The notes: generated by a model not told the origin, from the sequence alone. A stretch of DNA of 64,000 bases from Phyto melanocephala (GCA_941918925.1 OW799233.1:139750223-139814222), one strand, 5' to 3'. Numbered from the stretch's first letter, positions 1 through 13,019 are shown. Numbers and translations are program-made.

Positions 1-196
1 TGGTCACCTTTCAAGTTTTAAAGGCTTCTTATGTTCTTCTGAAAAGAATATGGATATGAAGAAAACAATTTAACTTTAAGCTAAAGATAGAAATCTTAAG
101 GCTTTTAATAATGTTGTTTCTGCCTTGCAAAATAACAATCTTGTTCACTCAAGTCAATATTTTTCTGCTTCTCCTTTATTTAACGAATTTTATAAA

Positions 197-260
197 AATA
201 TATTGTTTTTATTTATTCGAGCTTAAGATCTTAAGCTCGAATAAATAAAAACAATATATT
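197..260. repeat. 64-bp perfect palindrome
   Basis: The two 32-base halves (197-228 and 229-260) are exact reverse complements with no spacer. The centre is AGATCT and the outer edge is AATATATTG. The symmetry stops abruptly on both sides (A196 faces A261). No gene is visible in 1-636 around it, only AT-rich DNA. It could be the centre of an inverted duplication, a cruciform-forming site, or an assembly fold-back artefact. Confidence 0.97.
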
Positions 261-631
261 AATATAAAAAGATCGAAGAAATTTACATAATATTTGAATT
301 TTATAAAATTTTGGTAAAAATCATTGCGAACCCAAAACTTTGTAATTAGAGGATGAAATGAGTAAATTTATTGAAAATTATAAAAAAAAATTCATTAGAG
401 GAGGCCGTACACCAATGACGTGGTTTATTGACTGAAGTAAGAAAAACTTATGATATATATTATATATAATATTTTTAATTCTAATAGAATCTATATTGCC
501 TTTGTGCAGAAAACACAGTTGAATAATAGACATAGAGTATAGTACTTTATATTTTAAAAGAATTTCTCATGCGGAATCGATATATCCTAATCTCTTTTCA
601 ATCATTATTTACTAACCTCAAATTAGATTAT

Positions 632-847
<216 letters not shown>

Positions 848-2394
848 GAATAGATAGAAAGATATACACTCTTATAAGCCATTAATTATTTAGTTAAGAT
901 ATTGGTAATATTTAAAGCTGGGTGTGGTTTTTTTTATTTTGTTTTGTTCTCACATAGGATTTCAAAATTAGTTAATTTTTGTGATTGGAATATTTATGTA
1001 TGTACGTAATGGAAAATAATAAAAGTAATTTTGATGAACATCCCTACTAAACATGTTATCAAACTAAAAGCTTTGCGTTTATGGACAAACCATAAATAAA
1101 TTAGAACTTTTATAGCGTAAAGCGCGAATTGTCGTATTTGTGTGCGTATAAGTATAATGTTTTTCAACATAGTAGTCTTGCAGCGACATAATGGCGTCCA
1201 GTGTACAGCATGCTTTTATGCTTAATTTATTTAAAAGGCACATTTGACATGATACAAATTCACACATACATATATACACACACACGCATTAAAACACATG
1301 CAATATATGTATGTGTGGCTATACATACATATCAAAGAATATTTGTATAAGTATTCTGGTAACCAAACTGTTTTTATGTATTAGAATATGATGGACGACG
1401 AATGAAATGTAAAAAAGGTTATAAAAAAATCGTTATAAGAACTATATAGCAAATAAGTATACATGTATCTACTTATGTGGCATGTATTTAAAAGCAATGG
1501 GGATAGTTTGCTTTAGCAGTTATTTTAAGTTGATCAACTATAAAATAGCAACAAAAAAAATAAAAAATACTGCACTGTCATATCTCTTAAAGTTAACACA
1601 TATTCACTTGTTTTTGTCGCTATTGTGGTGGTAGTTGTAGTTTGCTGTTTTTGTTTATAAAATGCCTGTTATATGTTTCTTTTTCTTCACCTTTCCCTCG
1701 TTTGATTTTTGTTTAACGTTTACGCCTGGTATGCCTGTTTTTGATTATTAACATATACATGGATATGTACGTATACATAGGTATGTATGTATGTTTGAAA
1801 TGATGTATCAGTTAAAGTTTTATAAACACGCACATTTAGTATGTTTCCGGTAGATTGTCGAATAAAATAAACCAGTTGGTGTTAATATGTGTACGTGTTT
1901 GTGTTTGTACCGTACACTCTGTCGTTTGCGTATAGTAGTTTGTTAAAATATTATGATTGTTGTGTGATGTGAGGTGGAAGAAAAGTAGAAAGAAAAAAAA
2001 AGGAAGACAGGGAGGTCAATTGTTTAATAGGGTACTTGATGACGTTCCACTTTATGTTTATTTTACGCACAATTTTCTATAACAACTATGGACACGCAAT
2101 TTTGCAGTTGAAATGGTTTTCCTAACTTTCTGCATATGTTTTAAAACTCATAACCATTGCCGCGTAGTACGATACACTAAATTGTCACGCCTAAAAACGG
2201 GCACTGTCAGTAAAAAAGAAATAAATAAATAAAACAGAAAATTTACACAAAGTACATAGCTTTACAAGAGTTGTAAGTAATTTTTTGTTTTATTAAAAAT
2301 AATTTTAATATATAAAGAGATTTAAAAAAAAAATTTATTTAAAAATTTTATTGCTTAAAAAAAATTTTTATTGGAAGTTTTAGTTAAACATATA
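848..2394. other. AT-rich unassigned DNA
   Basis: No coding or RNA gene was recognised. It contains scattered TATG/TACA-type short repeats (for example 1265-1330 and 1755-1800) and homopurine runs near 1980-2010. Open frames here are short and unlike known proteins. Confidence 0.6.
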
Positions 2395-2508
2395 CTGCTG
2401 TATTCATAAAAAATATTTTAGGTTTTTAGCTTATTTGACAGATGTTGCACAGAAATTTGTCAAATAGGCCTTCAATAAACCTAAAATATTTTTTTATGAA
2501 TACGGCAG
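2395..2508. mobile_element. Foldback MITE, about 114 bp
   Basis: The left end (CTGCTGTATTCATAAAAAAT) is matched, inverted, by the right end finishing ATGAATACGGCAG. Terminal inverted repeats of about 30 bases therefore make up roughly half the element. A second, inner inverted pair (TTTGACA / TGTCAAAT) extends the fold. ATA flanks both ends and may be a target duplication. No coding capacity. The superfamily is not assigned. Confidence 0.8.
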
Positions 2509-2680
2509 ATAAACTAAAGAACTTGTACAAAAATGACTTTTAAAAATTTTTGATAAATCGAAAATCTTTAAAGAAAGCGTAATTTTTTAAGCGTAGTTAA
2601 TTTTAAAATCTAATAAAACACTCAAATATTCATCATATATTCAAAATTTTTATTGGAATCGATAAAGTGGTCCTTGCCGT

Positions 2681-3353
2681 TTACTTTTTAAAAATAACTT
2701 CATGTAAATGTTGCCTGTGGCTGCGGTTCAAATGGCATCTTCGCAAGGTCCAATTTTCAACCACTTTTTTGAGCATTTCGGCCTGTATTCCATGAATAAC
2801 ATGTGTTATGTTATACTCTAAGGCTTCAATCGTGTTTGGCTGGTCCACATAAACCAACGACTTCACATAACTCTACAAGAAATAGTCAAGAGGTGTCAAA
2901 TCACATGATCTTGGCGGCCAACTCACAGGGCCAATTCGAGAGATAAATTGCTCATAAAATTCATCCTTCAATATGTCCATTGTTTCACGAGCTGTGTGGC
3001 ATGTGGCACCGTCTTGTAGGAACCACATATCAACCAAGTCCAAGTCAGCCAATTGGGACATAAAAAAGTCGCGTATCATGGCTTGATATCGTTCACCGTT
3101 GACGGTAACGTTTCTTCCACGGAGGTTTTGAAAGAAAAATGGACCGATGATGCCACCATCCAAAAAATCACACCAAACTGTCGTTTTTTCGGGATGCATC
3201 GGTAACTCTTGTACCTTTTTTTTCAACCCAGATGCGACAGTTTCGCTTGTTTACGTATCCATTTAGCTAGAAATGACCCTTATCGCTGAACACAAATATT
3301 TTTTAAAATAATAAATTTTCAGTCGTTGCTCGTTTGTGAGTTTCTCCACGATG
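2681..3353 (-). pseudogene. Mariner transposase relic, internally deleted
   Basis: Read right to left, a start-like segment (VEKLTNEQRLKIYYF, near 3350) is followed almost at once by the first catalytic region (VFSDKGHF, then a stop, then LNGYVNKRNCRIW). Most of the helix-turn-helix domain is therefore deleted. After a frameshift in an A-run near 3215 come HPEKTTVWC, the second aspartate in FLQDGATCHTAR, the third in DLTPLDYFL and a C-terminal tail ending HLHEVIFKK. There are 41 residues between the second and third aspartates, as in the DD41D (rosa-like) mariners. Two former Trp codons are now stops (in F*LNG and YFL*S). It is a non-functional cut-and-paste transposase remnant. Confidence 0.88.
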
Positions 3354-3596
3354 GAATAGAAGAGTATACTGAATACCTTTTTACTTTCACAGATGTAGTT
3401 TGGGCACAATTACCAACCAGAGGTGCCAGCCTGATAAACTTAATTCATAAAAAATCACCCTTTAGGAGGAAATTTTTAACAAAAGTTGAAAGCATCAAAA
3501 TTTCTTATTATTTTATGAAAAATTATAACTAAGTAAGAAAAAACTATAATTATTTACAAAAAGCCACTAGCCAAAAAGTTCAATAGTTTGCTTTTT

Positions 3597-5480
3597 TATA
3601 CCCGCCACCAAAAAAATGGTGGGGGTATATTCATTTTATCATTCCGTTTGTAACACATCGAAATATCCCTTTTAGACCCCATAAAGTATATATATTCTGA
3701 ATCAGGGTTTGATTTGATGACGATCTAGCTATGTCTGACCGTCTGTTGAAAGCACGATAGAGGTAACACTGAAAAGAATAGGGAGCTCAAATTTTGGCAG
3801 AATCTTTCTTATAGACAAGGTTTGTTTGGTATTGATCGGGGCTAAATCGGAATATTAGGAAGTGAGTAATAGCTCGTAATGCAAGAGTAGGTCGAAAAAA
3901 CCGTGTCCTTCGAACATCAAATAAAACGGAATTGTGTCCAAACGCATTAACGTACAGTCATGAAACGTACAGTCATGAAAAGTCGAAAATATATTTCTCG
4001 AGTCAAAACAATATCTCTCCCCAAAACTTGCTTACATCTATGTATTAGGAAAGGAGTTATAGATAAAAATGTACGAAAATTTATACCGCGCAGTGTATTT
4101 TTCAGTATATTTTAAATTAAAAACCTAATAAAACGGACAAAACTATAAGTATGATTCTGAAATTTTGCACAATTCGCTTTTTGGCGAGAGGCTTTTCTGT
4201 AACTGCAAACCAGTGTGCCACGCTCAATTTTACGCCCACATCCCATATAACGTTTAACCTAACATTCACATAATTTCTCTATTAATAAAGATTTTGAAAT
4301 TATAAAGGACTATATTGAAACACCTTAGTTGTACTCATAAGCAAGAACAGCTTTGACACGCCTACTATAACGCCCACTCTTCACGTTATCTACCGTTAAT
4401 GAAATTTAAAAGCTCATAAAACCGACCAAATTAGAGGTATGATGATGAAATTTGCTACATGTATCCTTCTAGTCAATGTCATTGTTGTGCCAAAAAATTT
4501 AGGTGACACGCCCACTTTAACGCCTACTTCTAATATAAAGGTTTACTTAAATTCATGTAATTTCTCTATTGACAAAGTTTTTTGAAAAATAAAGGACTAT
4601 ATTGAAATATCTAAGTTGTATTTATTAGCAGAAACTTTATTGACACGCCTACTTAAACGTCCACACTCACTAAGAGACTAAATTTACGAAATCATTTTAC
4701 TATCAAATCGAGGTTATTAAGGGTGGTTAAATTTTAAGGGCCGATGTTGATTTTAAATAAAACACAAATTATTTAAGAAATAATTATCATTTCTTTTTAT
4801 AATGATAATATATGTATGGTTCAATTATGTTTTCAACAAAATATCGGCCAAATGACCCCCCCCCATCCTTGGCGCCACTCCTCTATCTGATGGTTCAAAT
4901 TTTCAATGACATTATTGATGTTCAATTGTTGGGCATGATGATGAGTCGAGGTTGACTTTTTTTTGCCACACTATCGCAAAAACCAGCAGTGGTTCCCATT
5001 CAACGAACTAAGAAGGCATTCACAGATTTTCTAACATTTTATACAGACCTGTTTTGCAGAAATTTAAACATTTTTTACAATTTTCCCGATTGTGGCCGAA
5101 TTTGAACGATTATGTTGATCAAAAGAATTACGAAGTGCACAAAATGCATTTTGACTTGAACGCCCTTTTTTATAGAAAATCTGAATAACTTTAAAGCGTT
5201 GCTCATTTGCGTATCTTTCCACGGATCAAATTAAGTAAGTTTGAGATTGAGAAATGTCAAATGAAATGCAGAAAACAAATTTAAAGACTAGATGTAGTTC
5301 ACCTTCAACATGGGCCCTTAAAATTTAACCACCCTCTACAAAGAAAGTGAAACATATTTTATTATAAAGAGATTATTCCATAGCGATTAACAAAATAATA
5401 AATATTGTGCTTTAAATGTACACAAAATTGGTGGTGGGTATATAAGATTCGGCACAGCCGAATATAGTGCTCTTACTTGT
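3597..5480 (+). mobile_element. DINE-1/mini-me-like element A1
   Basis: It starts with TATACCCGCCACCA and a near-palindromic partner TGGTGGGGGTATA. A conserved leader follows (CATTCCGTTTGTAACACATCG, then a GTCY-type stretch near 3735). It ends with the hairpin TTCGGCACAGCCGAA and ATAGTGCTCTTACTTGT. This layout matches the Helentron-related DINE-1/INE-1/mini-me class of flies, which are non-autonomous. A mariner derivative is nested at 4719-5336. There is a 15-base tandem duplication at 3951-3980. Small open frames inside are not conserved between copies. Confidence 0.8.
4719..5336 (-). mobile_element. Nested mariner deletion derivative (A1)
   Basis: Inverted ends AGGGTGGTTAAATTTTAAGG and its complement, TA on the right flank, 618 bp. 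The reverse strand carries a decayed helix-turn-helix coding segment and, near the other end, the transposase tail read as GGHL..ILFHT in better copies. No catalytic aspartates are present. It lies antisense to its DINE host, as in every other copy here. Confidence 0.8.
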
Positions 5481-5514
5481 TTTTTTAATGAAAAAAAAAT
5501 TAACTTGATATTCC

Positions 5515-6370
5515 ACCGTTCGGCTGAGCCGAATTTTGATATTCACCACCAATTTGTAAAGTACTTTTATACCAAAAATTGTATTATTTTGTTATTAACA
5601 GTGATCACCATACAATAATCACTTAATGCCAAAATATGTATTATATTAATTGAGTTAGTTCGATTTACTTATAATTTATTAACTTTAATTTAGTCTTACC
5701 ATGGAAACCTAGGTACTTTTAAAATAGTAGTGATAATGCTCACTCTCTTTAACACAACGTTTTTCTTTATGGAAGCTGACTTATTGGCTAAAAGAAATTA
5801 AAAATTAATAATAACTTTGTGTGGATTTGTTTTAAATTTTTTTAAAATTATATAATTAATAAAGGGTACAAAAAATGCATAAAAATTTTTAGTTCTAGTA
5901 GCAGATTATGCCGAATATTAAAGGTGGCGTTGAAATAGATATGTTGTGGAAAATTCTGCTAATTGATAAATGTAAATAGTTTAATATGGAATCTATTATT
6001 CCTTTAAAATCTCTGTCCGTTTAGGATTCATATGAATCTTAGAACGTCAGTATGATACACTCGCTTCGTTTTCTCGCACACACATTGACCAGAAAACTGT
6101 TATTATATTGTAAAAAATTATTAAATATCATTATTAATTGTATGTTTTTTCTCACCAGGTTTTTGCGCTTAGATGCAATTCTATTTTTTTCGATGTAAGA
6201 AATACATTTTGTAAGACCTACTCTTGCTGTAATCCTATAACTCTCTTCCTTATATACAAATTGAGCCCATTTCCAGTACCAAACATTTCTGATAAAAAGA
6301 AAATATTCTAACAAATATTTTTCTGTTTAACTTATATCGTGCTTTCAACAGACCGACAGACAGACAGCCC
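5515..6370 (-). mobile_element. Decayed DINE-like element A2, reverse
   Basis: On the reverse strand it ends with the hairpin TTCGGCTCAGCCGAA (5519-5533), next to a TTGGTGGTGAATAT motif. The far side holds the GTCY-derived stretch (GACCGACAGACAGACAG near 6350) and the CCTACTCTTGC internal block near 6218. The 5' TATACCC end is missing. It lies tail to tail with A1, about 35 bases away. It lacks the nested mariner. Confidence 0.65.
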
Positions 6371-6509
6371 ATGGTAGATTGTCTTTAAATGAAATCAGAA
6401 CACAGAAGCTAAGGCTGTTTTTTGTAGAGGTATAAAACTTTAAATTATCAACACTTTCTTAACTGATTAATTTGGTTTGGCATTTCAACATGACTATTCT
6501 GACGCATGA

Positions 6510-7166
6510 CTTATAAAGGCGTAGTTTCAGTAAATGGGTGCAAAACAAGATTGCTATTGTTCCCGATTGTCATAAGCCAGTTTTGTTTAGGGATGAAGCT
6601 AATTCTTTTTTAATGGGCAAGTCATTGAACAAAACTACCATATTTTGTGTAATGATAATGCTCAAGTGTACATACATTGAGACGCCGGTACATCCAAAAA
6701 ACTTGTGGGCTTTAGTGACTGGTGAAATAGGTTTCATCATTTTTAAAAGCTACGCTGGTCCGGACGCAAGATTTAATGGTTACAGCTATAGAGCCATGAT
6801 TACTTACTTTTGTTTTCATCAATTGAACAACGAATATGTGCAGAAGCTTTTCTTTAAAGAATACGGTGGCACACAATTTGTGCTACGATTGATTTATTGA
6901 ATTGAAGGTTTGAGAGAGTTTCATGTTTCGGAAAATTGTGAATTGCCCCCTAGATAGTGCGATGTAACGCCGTTGTACTATATTCAGTGGGGATATGTGG
7001 TTAGTCTATACCAATAAGCCCGAAACTTGAAGGACAACGTTCACCGCGTTATTAGCGATTTACGGCCACAAATGTAGAAAAAGGTCGTCAAAATTGGAAC
7101 TTCAGATTAGACTACGTTCAAATCAGCCATTGCAGTTTTATATCAGAAGTCCTATTTAAACTGTAG
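6510..7166 (+). pseudogene. Mariner transposase relic
   Basis: The frame from about 6515 reads WVQNKIAIVPDCHKPVLFRD, then ANSFLMGKSLNK, which aligns with the first mariner catalytic block (FSDEAHFWLNGYVNKQN) and keeps its aspartate in FRDEA. It continues with YIETPVHPKNLWALVTGEIG and NGYSYRAMITYF. The second aspartate (QQDGAT) reads as KEYGGTQF, so it is lost. After frameshifts, CDVTPLYYIQWGYVVSLY and VISDLRPQM follow, and the tail ISEVLFKL ends with TAG at 7164-7166. The N-terminal third is missing. Many frameshifts indicate an old copy. Confidence 0.85.
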
Positions 7167-7362
7167 GGTCAGAAAATTATCTTTTGAATAAAATAAATTT
7201 AATATCAATTTTAAAAATCATCTTTATTTTGTTACATTTAAAAGTTATATTCCTCTATAGAAAACACGTTTAATAAACTTTATGGCATCGTAAATAAAAA
7301 TTTCAATCTGTTTCTTTTACTATTTCACACTGAGCAATATTTCCTATTTAGCCATGTTTTAA

Positions 7363-8547
7363 ATAAAAAACTTAAGAGAAGCTGTAGTTAATGTTATAAA
7401 TTTTATTTGCAAAAGTTTAGATGATGGACACAGTGGTGTGGCTGCTATGTTTTATGATTTGAGTAAGGCGTTTGATCTTATAGATCACGATATTTTGCTA
7501 AGTAAGCTGAAGTTCTATGGTATTCTTGGAAAAAGTAATGATCTGTTAGGAAGTTATTTAACGAACAGGAAACAGTTTGTGCAGATTGGTAGTAATAAAA
7601 GCTCTCTATGTCCTGTTTTATTTGGAGTGCCTCAAGGTAGTGTTATTGGTTTATTAATAGTTACAATTTTTATTAATGATTTGCATAATCTTGGTCTTGC
7701 TGGGAAAATTTTTATGTATGCTGATGATATTTGCTTGTTCTATCCATACAAGCATGAGAAAGTTGTCAAAGCTTATATGGAACGTGATGCTGCCTTAATA
7801 TGTGAGTTTGCTCGAATTAATAAACTCATATTAAATGCTAATAAAACACAATTAATTAGATTTAGGCCGAGTCGTTCTAATGATATCTTTTCCATTTTTG
7901 TAGATGGTAAAGAAATTTTTGAAGTAAGTTCGTTAAAATACTTGGGAATAAATATTCAAAACAATCTTTCTTGGGATAATCATATACAATATTTGAAAAT
8001 GAAAATTGCTCAAACTACTGGTGTTTTATACAAATTTAAAAATAAATTTGATGTGGTAACAAAACTTTTAATTTACAATGCTACAATTCAAAGTCACCTT
8101 AATTATTTGGCAATTGCTTATGGTCATAAGAAAAGTAGTAGTTTAAAGTCTCTCCAACGAATGCAAAACAAAGCTCTTAAAGTAGTGTATAATCTTCCGG
8201 TATTTTATCCAACGATTTCTTTATATACTGATATATGTCAAACAATTTTGCCTATACATGGCATTTATAAATTACAACTCTTATTGTATGTTTTTAAGTG
8301 TATGAATAATATTGGACATCACACATTACGGTTTCCAAGGAGTCATCATTATATAAGTACGAGAAATAATGGAAATTTAAGAATAGTGTTGTGCAGATTG
8401 GAACTAACTAAACAGCGGATTGAATTTATGGGTTGTCGCGAGTACAATAACTTGCCACAAAACTTAAAAAATGAGTCAAGAATATCAGTTTTTAAAAAAT
8501 TGTTAAAAGAATATATTTTGCATAATATTAATGAACATTTATTTTAA
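7363..8547 (+). CDS. 5'-truncated LINE reverse transcriptase, open frame
   Basis: An uninterrupted frame runs from just after a stop at 7360 to TAA at 8545. It begins IKNLREAVVNVINF, so the protein continues N-terminally of any methionine. Reverse transcriptase motifs are in order: MFYDLSKAFDLIDHDILLSK (palm motif with Asp), GVPQGSVIG, and the catalytic MYADD near residue 95. The C-terminus (NNLPQNLKNESRISVFKKLL) is typical of Jockey/CR1-group non-LTR elements. The endonuclease and the first part of the RT are absent, so this is a dead-on-arrival copy, although the remaining frame has no stop. In an intact element the protein would prime reverse transcription at a nicked target. Clade assignment is tentative. 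Confidence 0.85.
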   Translation: MKNLREAVVNVINFICKSLDDGHSGVAAMFYDLSKAFDLIDHDILLSKLKFYGILGKSNDLLGSYLTNRKQFVQIGSNKSSLCPVLFGVPQGSVIGLLIVTIFINDLHNLGLAGKIFMYADDICLFYPYKHEKVVKAYMERDAALICEFARINKLILNANKTQLIRFRPSRSNDIFSIFVDGKEIFEVSSLKYLGINIQNNLSWDNHIQYLKMKIAQTTGVLYKFKNKFDVVTKLLIYNATIQSHLNYLAIAYGHKKSSSLKSLQRMQNKALKVVYNLPVFYPTISLYTDICQTILPIHGIYKLQLLLYVFKCMNNIGHHTLRFPRSHHYISTRNNGNLRIVLCRLELTKQRIEFMGCREYNNLPQNLKNESRISVFKKLLKEYILHNINEHLF

Positions 8548-8796
8548 ATAATTAAAAAATCTTTTCTTTTTTTTATTATTATTATAAATTGCCTACATAT
8601 AACATAATAACTCTTAGTATTTTCATATACATAATATGTATACATATATATTTCATGTAAATTTTTTATTTTAATTTCTTTTGTTTTATTGGCCAACTCG
8701 CCTCTACAATGCCTTTAAGGCGCGAGGCAATTATTTGTATGGAATAGAATGAAAATAAATGATAATGAATGAAAAAAAAAAAAAAAAAAAAAAAAC
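7363..8796 (+). mobile_element. Non-LTR retrotransposon, 5'-truncated
   Basis: It consists of the RT frame, a 3' UTR of about 225 bases and a poly(A) of about 23 bases at 8773-8796. The UTR contains a GC-richer block (CTCGCCT .. AGGCGCGAG, 8697-8727) that can fold, and AATAAATGATAATGAATG just before the A-tail. The clean A-tail and intact frame suggest it is among the younger insertions in the window. I could not define a target-site duplication. Confidence 0.8.
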
Positions 8797-11149
8797 TGGC
8801 TGCAGATAATGTAGTAATCCTTAGATATCCTGGCTGTTGTGACAATGAGAGTTCAGAGCTGAAAGCAAGTCTCTATTATCGTTGTTTCAAATGGTTATCT
8901 TGCGCTTGACCCGTGTCTAGGTAACAATAGCATGAATTCACAACCCAATCGTTATCAAAGATATTTTAAATAAAAACATTTATCTTAGTGTCCTAGCAAT
9001 AAAATCGTTAGCAAAGTATAACAAGAACAAACCGTCTTTCCAAAAAAAATTTTCAATTAATATGTTTACAAAAGCAGCCCCAAACACTTTGTTTCAATTA
9101 AAAACTTATAGTGCACAATTACAGGACTGTAAAAATGAAACTGTGTTAGCCCTCACCATCCTTCTTCACTCTTTTATTGCCCAGCCGTTAATATCACACA
9201 ATACAATATAGAGTCAAAATATCTTAACAGTTTTACCTTGGAATTCGACTTTCTATTCTACATAATGGCCATATATAGGTTAAATGGCAAACTACTATCG
9301 GACTCCCAATAGAGGCTATTGGAACTCCTTTTTCAACTATTAAGGTGTAGGACATTAAACTAATCAGGTGATCGATTTATTTACGACCAAGGTGATAATA
9401 GGTTTTAAAGTTTCATACAAAATTGTTATTACTAATTTATTAAACTTTTGTTTTCCTTTCGGTTTTTAGTTACTTTCCAAGCAGGAGTGCACAGCAAAAC
9501 AGGCCCCTTTTATGCATTTCATCCCCCAATACCACCCCGCCATTTGTCATTTTAAAACCTTCAGATTTAGTCATAGAAATAGGAAAATATGTGTGGGTAT
9601 GTGTGGGTAAGTGTGGCTATGTGTTTGTTGTGTTGTTGTTTGTTTACCATAGAAATGTGAACATTCATTAGATATGCGTGGCAGTTGCGTGCTAAAATGT
9701 CAAATACTTCAATTAAAAGTAAACGAAAACCGTAAAAACTCTGAACAGAACTTACAGTAATAGAAATTGTGAATTTATCCAATAAATGGTTTAAGTACGA
9801 GAAAGAATATAATAAAAAAAAAGAAAAACGTCCCCCGACATGTTGTTAAAAAAATTTTAACTGTCTAAAAGGGACCTAACTACTTGACCCTCTTTGTGTT
9901 TAGCTTTTCGTTTAACATTTGATGTATTTCTTTAACAACAACAATGACATCGATAATGTCGGTTGCCAAGAATGATAACAGAAATATAAACTAAGCAAAA
10001 AAAAGAAAGAAAAAAACGAAATGTTTATATTCTTAAAATAAACTGCTGAAATACGCATAATATAAATGAAAAAATAATGTGTTGAAGAGTATGTGTTTTA
10101 GTATTTTTATAACTTGACTTTTAAACGCATATAATTTAAATAACAACAACAGCAATATAAACAAAAAAAAAAGTAGTTGAAGAATAATAGTAAAATACAA
10201 AAAATATAAACATGTTAGTCACGTATGTTGACGATTTGTCACGAAATAATTTTTACGACTTTATTTCTTTAAATTCATCATCTTGTGTCGCCTGTTGTTG
10301 ACATTACTTGCTAAAACAAAGACCCACAAACACAGCCATACATACACATATACAACAAAAGTAAATTCGAGGGTTATTTGTTTAAGTTATGAAATAAAAC
10401 TGAATTTGCTGGCAAGTCAAATCGCGCCTATGTTATACAAAATCTTTAAAAGATATTTAGGAAAACTTTAGGAAATTTTTTTTTTAAAGATTTTTGGAAT
10501 AAAAAAAACTATAGAAATTTAGTTACCTTACTCGTGAATTCTCAAATCGTTATATTTTTTTCAGAACTACAAATGTTTAATCTCACCAAAAACCTTCATT
10601 ACCAAAAAGCGCATCTTAAAATGTTTTCTTAGTGCTTACCTGCTGCCAAGAGCGCTTATAGAGTGCACGATTTTTAAATGCGATTTTCCACTTCGTAGGT
10701 TTTTTTTTGCACTTATTTCATTCCTATCAAGAACATGGCTAAGCATGCCTTTCTTATTTGTCCTTCTGGACAAATATAAAAAAATTACTTTTAAAATAAA
10801 TTAAAATAATTAGTACAGAAGACATTTTTTCTTGTGCTTGCATATGCAAACCATTTAAGCTCTTCCAAGAATGCAAAACGATAAGGGAATAAAGCCTGCA
10901 CTGCTTTCAAAACTCGAAAAATATTTTGGTGAGGTGTAAATATCACCGTTTTCGCTTCAAATTTTATTTTTGTATTTTTTTTTCTAATTTAAATATTTTA
11001 TAATTTTTAAAGTTCATTTTATTAAAATTGGATATTTTAAAAATTTTTAGAAGGAAGAAAATTTTCTAAAATATTCCAAATGGTGATATTAATTGTAAGT
11101 CACACCTTAACGCCAAGTTTTTTGCCCAACTTCATTTGCAATTCATTTA
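8797..11149. other. Unassigned AT-rich DNA
   Basis: No gene recognised. It contains GTGTGG(G/C)TATGTGTG repeats at 9590-9640, several A-rich runs and short unremarkable frames. Introns or intergenic DNA are equally possible. Confidence 0.55.
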
Positions 11150-11440
11150 AATCATTTTCAATTCAGTATTTCGTGCACTTCATGATTTTTCTGGTCAGCA
11201 TGATAGGGAGAATTATTCAAATTTCAGCAAGCCGGGTGTGAAGGAAATGTAAGAACACCTGTGTATGCTGGCCTGATTCGTTCTGTTGAAAACACTGATA
11301 CTGTTCATCGTACCCATCAATTGAACAACAACCAACATTGTAATTAAAATTACTGACTACCACAGAGAAGTATGCCACCAAAGCCGTGGCGAGCATTTGG
11401 TCGATATTTTGTTTCACACATATAGCATTATTATAGATCC
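11150..11440 (+). pseudogene. Mariner remnant: DNA-binding part joined to tail
   Basis: Forward frames read FRALHDFSGQHDRENYSN (near 11170, a mariner helix-turn-helix block), then NVRTPVYAGLIRSVENTDTV, then HQSRGEHLVDILFHT (near 11372-11416), the transposase C-terminus. The catalytic core is missing between them. This is the same structure as the derivatives nested in DINE elements, and it also has the GTCACACCTTAACGCC leader before it. It stands alone, without DINE flanks. Confidence 0.7.
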
Positions 11441-13019
11441 TTCTACTACAATAAAAAATATTATTATAGTAATCCAAAAAAAAGGTTATAATTTTCTATA
11501 ATTAAATCTTTGTTATTACTGATTATTACTTTATTAGTTAAATTTTTTTTTTTGCCTTTTGGACCGATCTTTGTTCAGTGGCGAATCCTATTTTTTCTTA
11601 AGGTGTTACCTATATATTCTAAAAAAATATATATTAACAAAAAAGGTATTAAATGTAATAAGCCCCATGATGAATTTTAGCCCACTCCATACCTAAATGA
11701 CCATTTTGAGTTCATAAAAAATTTCCTATTATTAAAAAGAGTTTATAAAAAAAGTTTGTAAATAAATATTTTTCTAACGAATTTCCCTAACAATCCACGG
11801 ACATATTGTCCAAATTTATATGTATAAGTGTCTTTGTTTGTATCTTTATAATGTCTGAATGTTGTTAGTATTGGCATGTAAAGATGGGTCTGTCTACTCA
11901 TTTTGTATATGTAGATGTGTATGCATTGACATTTTTTTGTATGCATTACGTCAAGTATACGCACCAGTTATCCCTTTTTGCACTTTTAAATGTAGAATGT
12001 AACGCTGCGTGTATTTTTATTTTATTGTATTTGTTTTACTACTCGTAGAAATGAGAAGTGGCTAATACGGTTCTGAATGCTCAGCGGGTGATAATGTGAC
12101 TTTTTGATGTTGTCACTTGCGTTGAGTGTTTCCAGCTGTCTTAAAGCGTTAAAATGAATCCATTACAATGAGCGTAAAAAACAGTTTAGTATTAACACAC
12201 ATTTTAAGAAAAGGAGTAACCTTAAGGCTATGTTTTTTTTTATTTTGTTTATTCATTTTAATGAGCATTTTTGTAAATTTAGGTTAAACTAAACAAATTC
12301 GTTTATAGAAAATAAGTTCACTTATGTACAGCTTATATTGTAGCATTATTTGTAGCAGTATTGTGCAAATTAAAACTTGCAATAATGGGAGAATTGCTAA
12401 AGTATTTAAACCATAAACGATTAGTATATTGCATCAAGAAGGTGATGAAATTTTTACAGATTTGTTGTATATATTTTACACATTTTCTTAAGTGATATAT
12501 GTTATTCCTTTTTGATCTATCCGTTTATTGTAACATAAGTTTTATTTAAAATATATCTTTTGAGTACCTATACATCTAAAATCGGTAATAAAAGGAAATC
12601 AGCTTATGGCAAAAGTATCAATACGACAATATGAGTAAATATTATTTTTAAATTAATTTATTATATAAATTCTCGTTACTTAGTTGCTTCTTGAGAACAG
12701 AAGTATATTTGTGTATATAGTGTATCTGACGAATAAGATATGTTTGTATTTAAAAGGGGGAAGCATTGTAAGGCCCATTATTTGAATACCTTTTAACAAG
12801 GTAAGTTTAAATATTGTTACCTGTCTGTTAGGTAGGTAGGAAAGGGGGATGCAGAAATCAAGAGCCGCCTACAACACCCACACTTGCAGACCAATATGGG
12901 TAATTATGTTTCTCTTTATATAAGAAAGAAAGAGAATTGATTATAAAAGAGAGAGAGAGGGTTGCTGAAGATATAATAAATAAAAATATGGGACAGTTAG
13001 TGGGTAATAGAATAGAAGA
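11441..13019. other. Unassigned AT-rich DNA
   Basis: No gene or element recognised. A purine tract of GAAAGAAAGAG and GAGAGAGAGAGG occurs at 12924-12961, and AGGTAGGTAGGAAAGGGGG near 12832. Confidence 0.5.

Noticed and set aside
3597..5480. Canonical Helitron ends (5' TC and 3' CTRR)
   Set aside because: The ends seen (TATACCC and a hairpin followed by CTTACTTGT) do not match the canonical form. The Helentron/DINE-like class fits better. No Rep/helicase coding was found.
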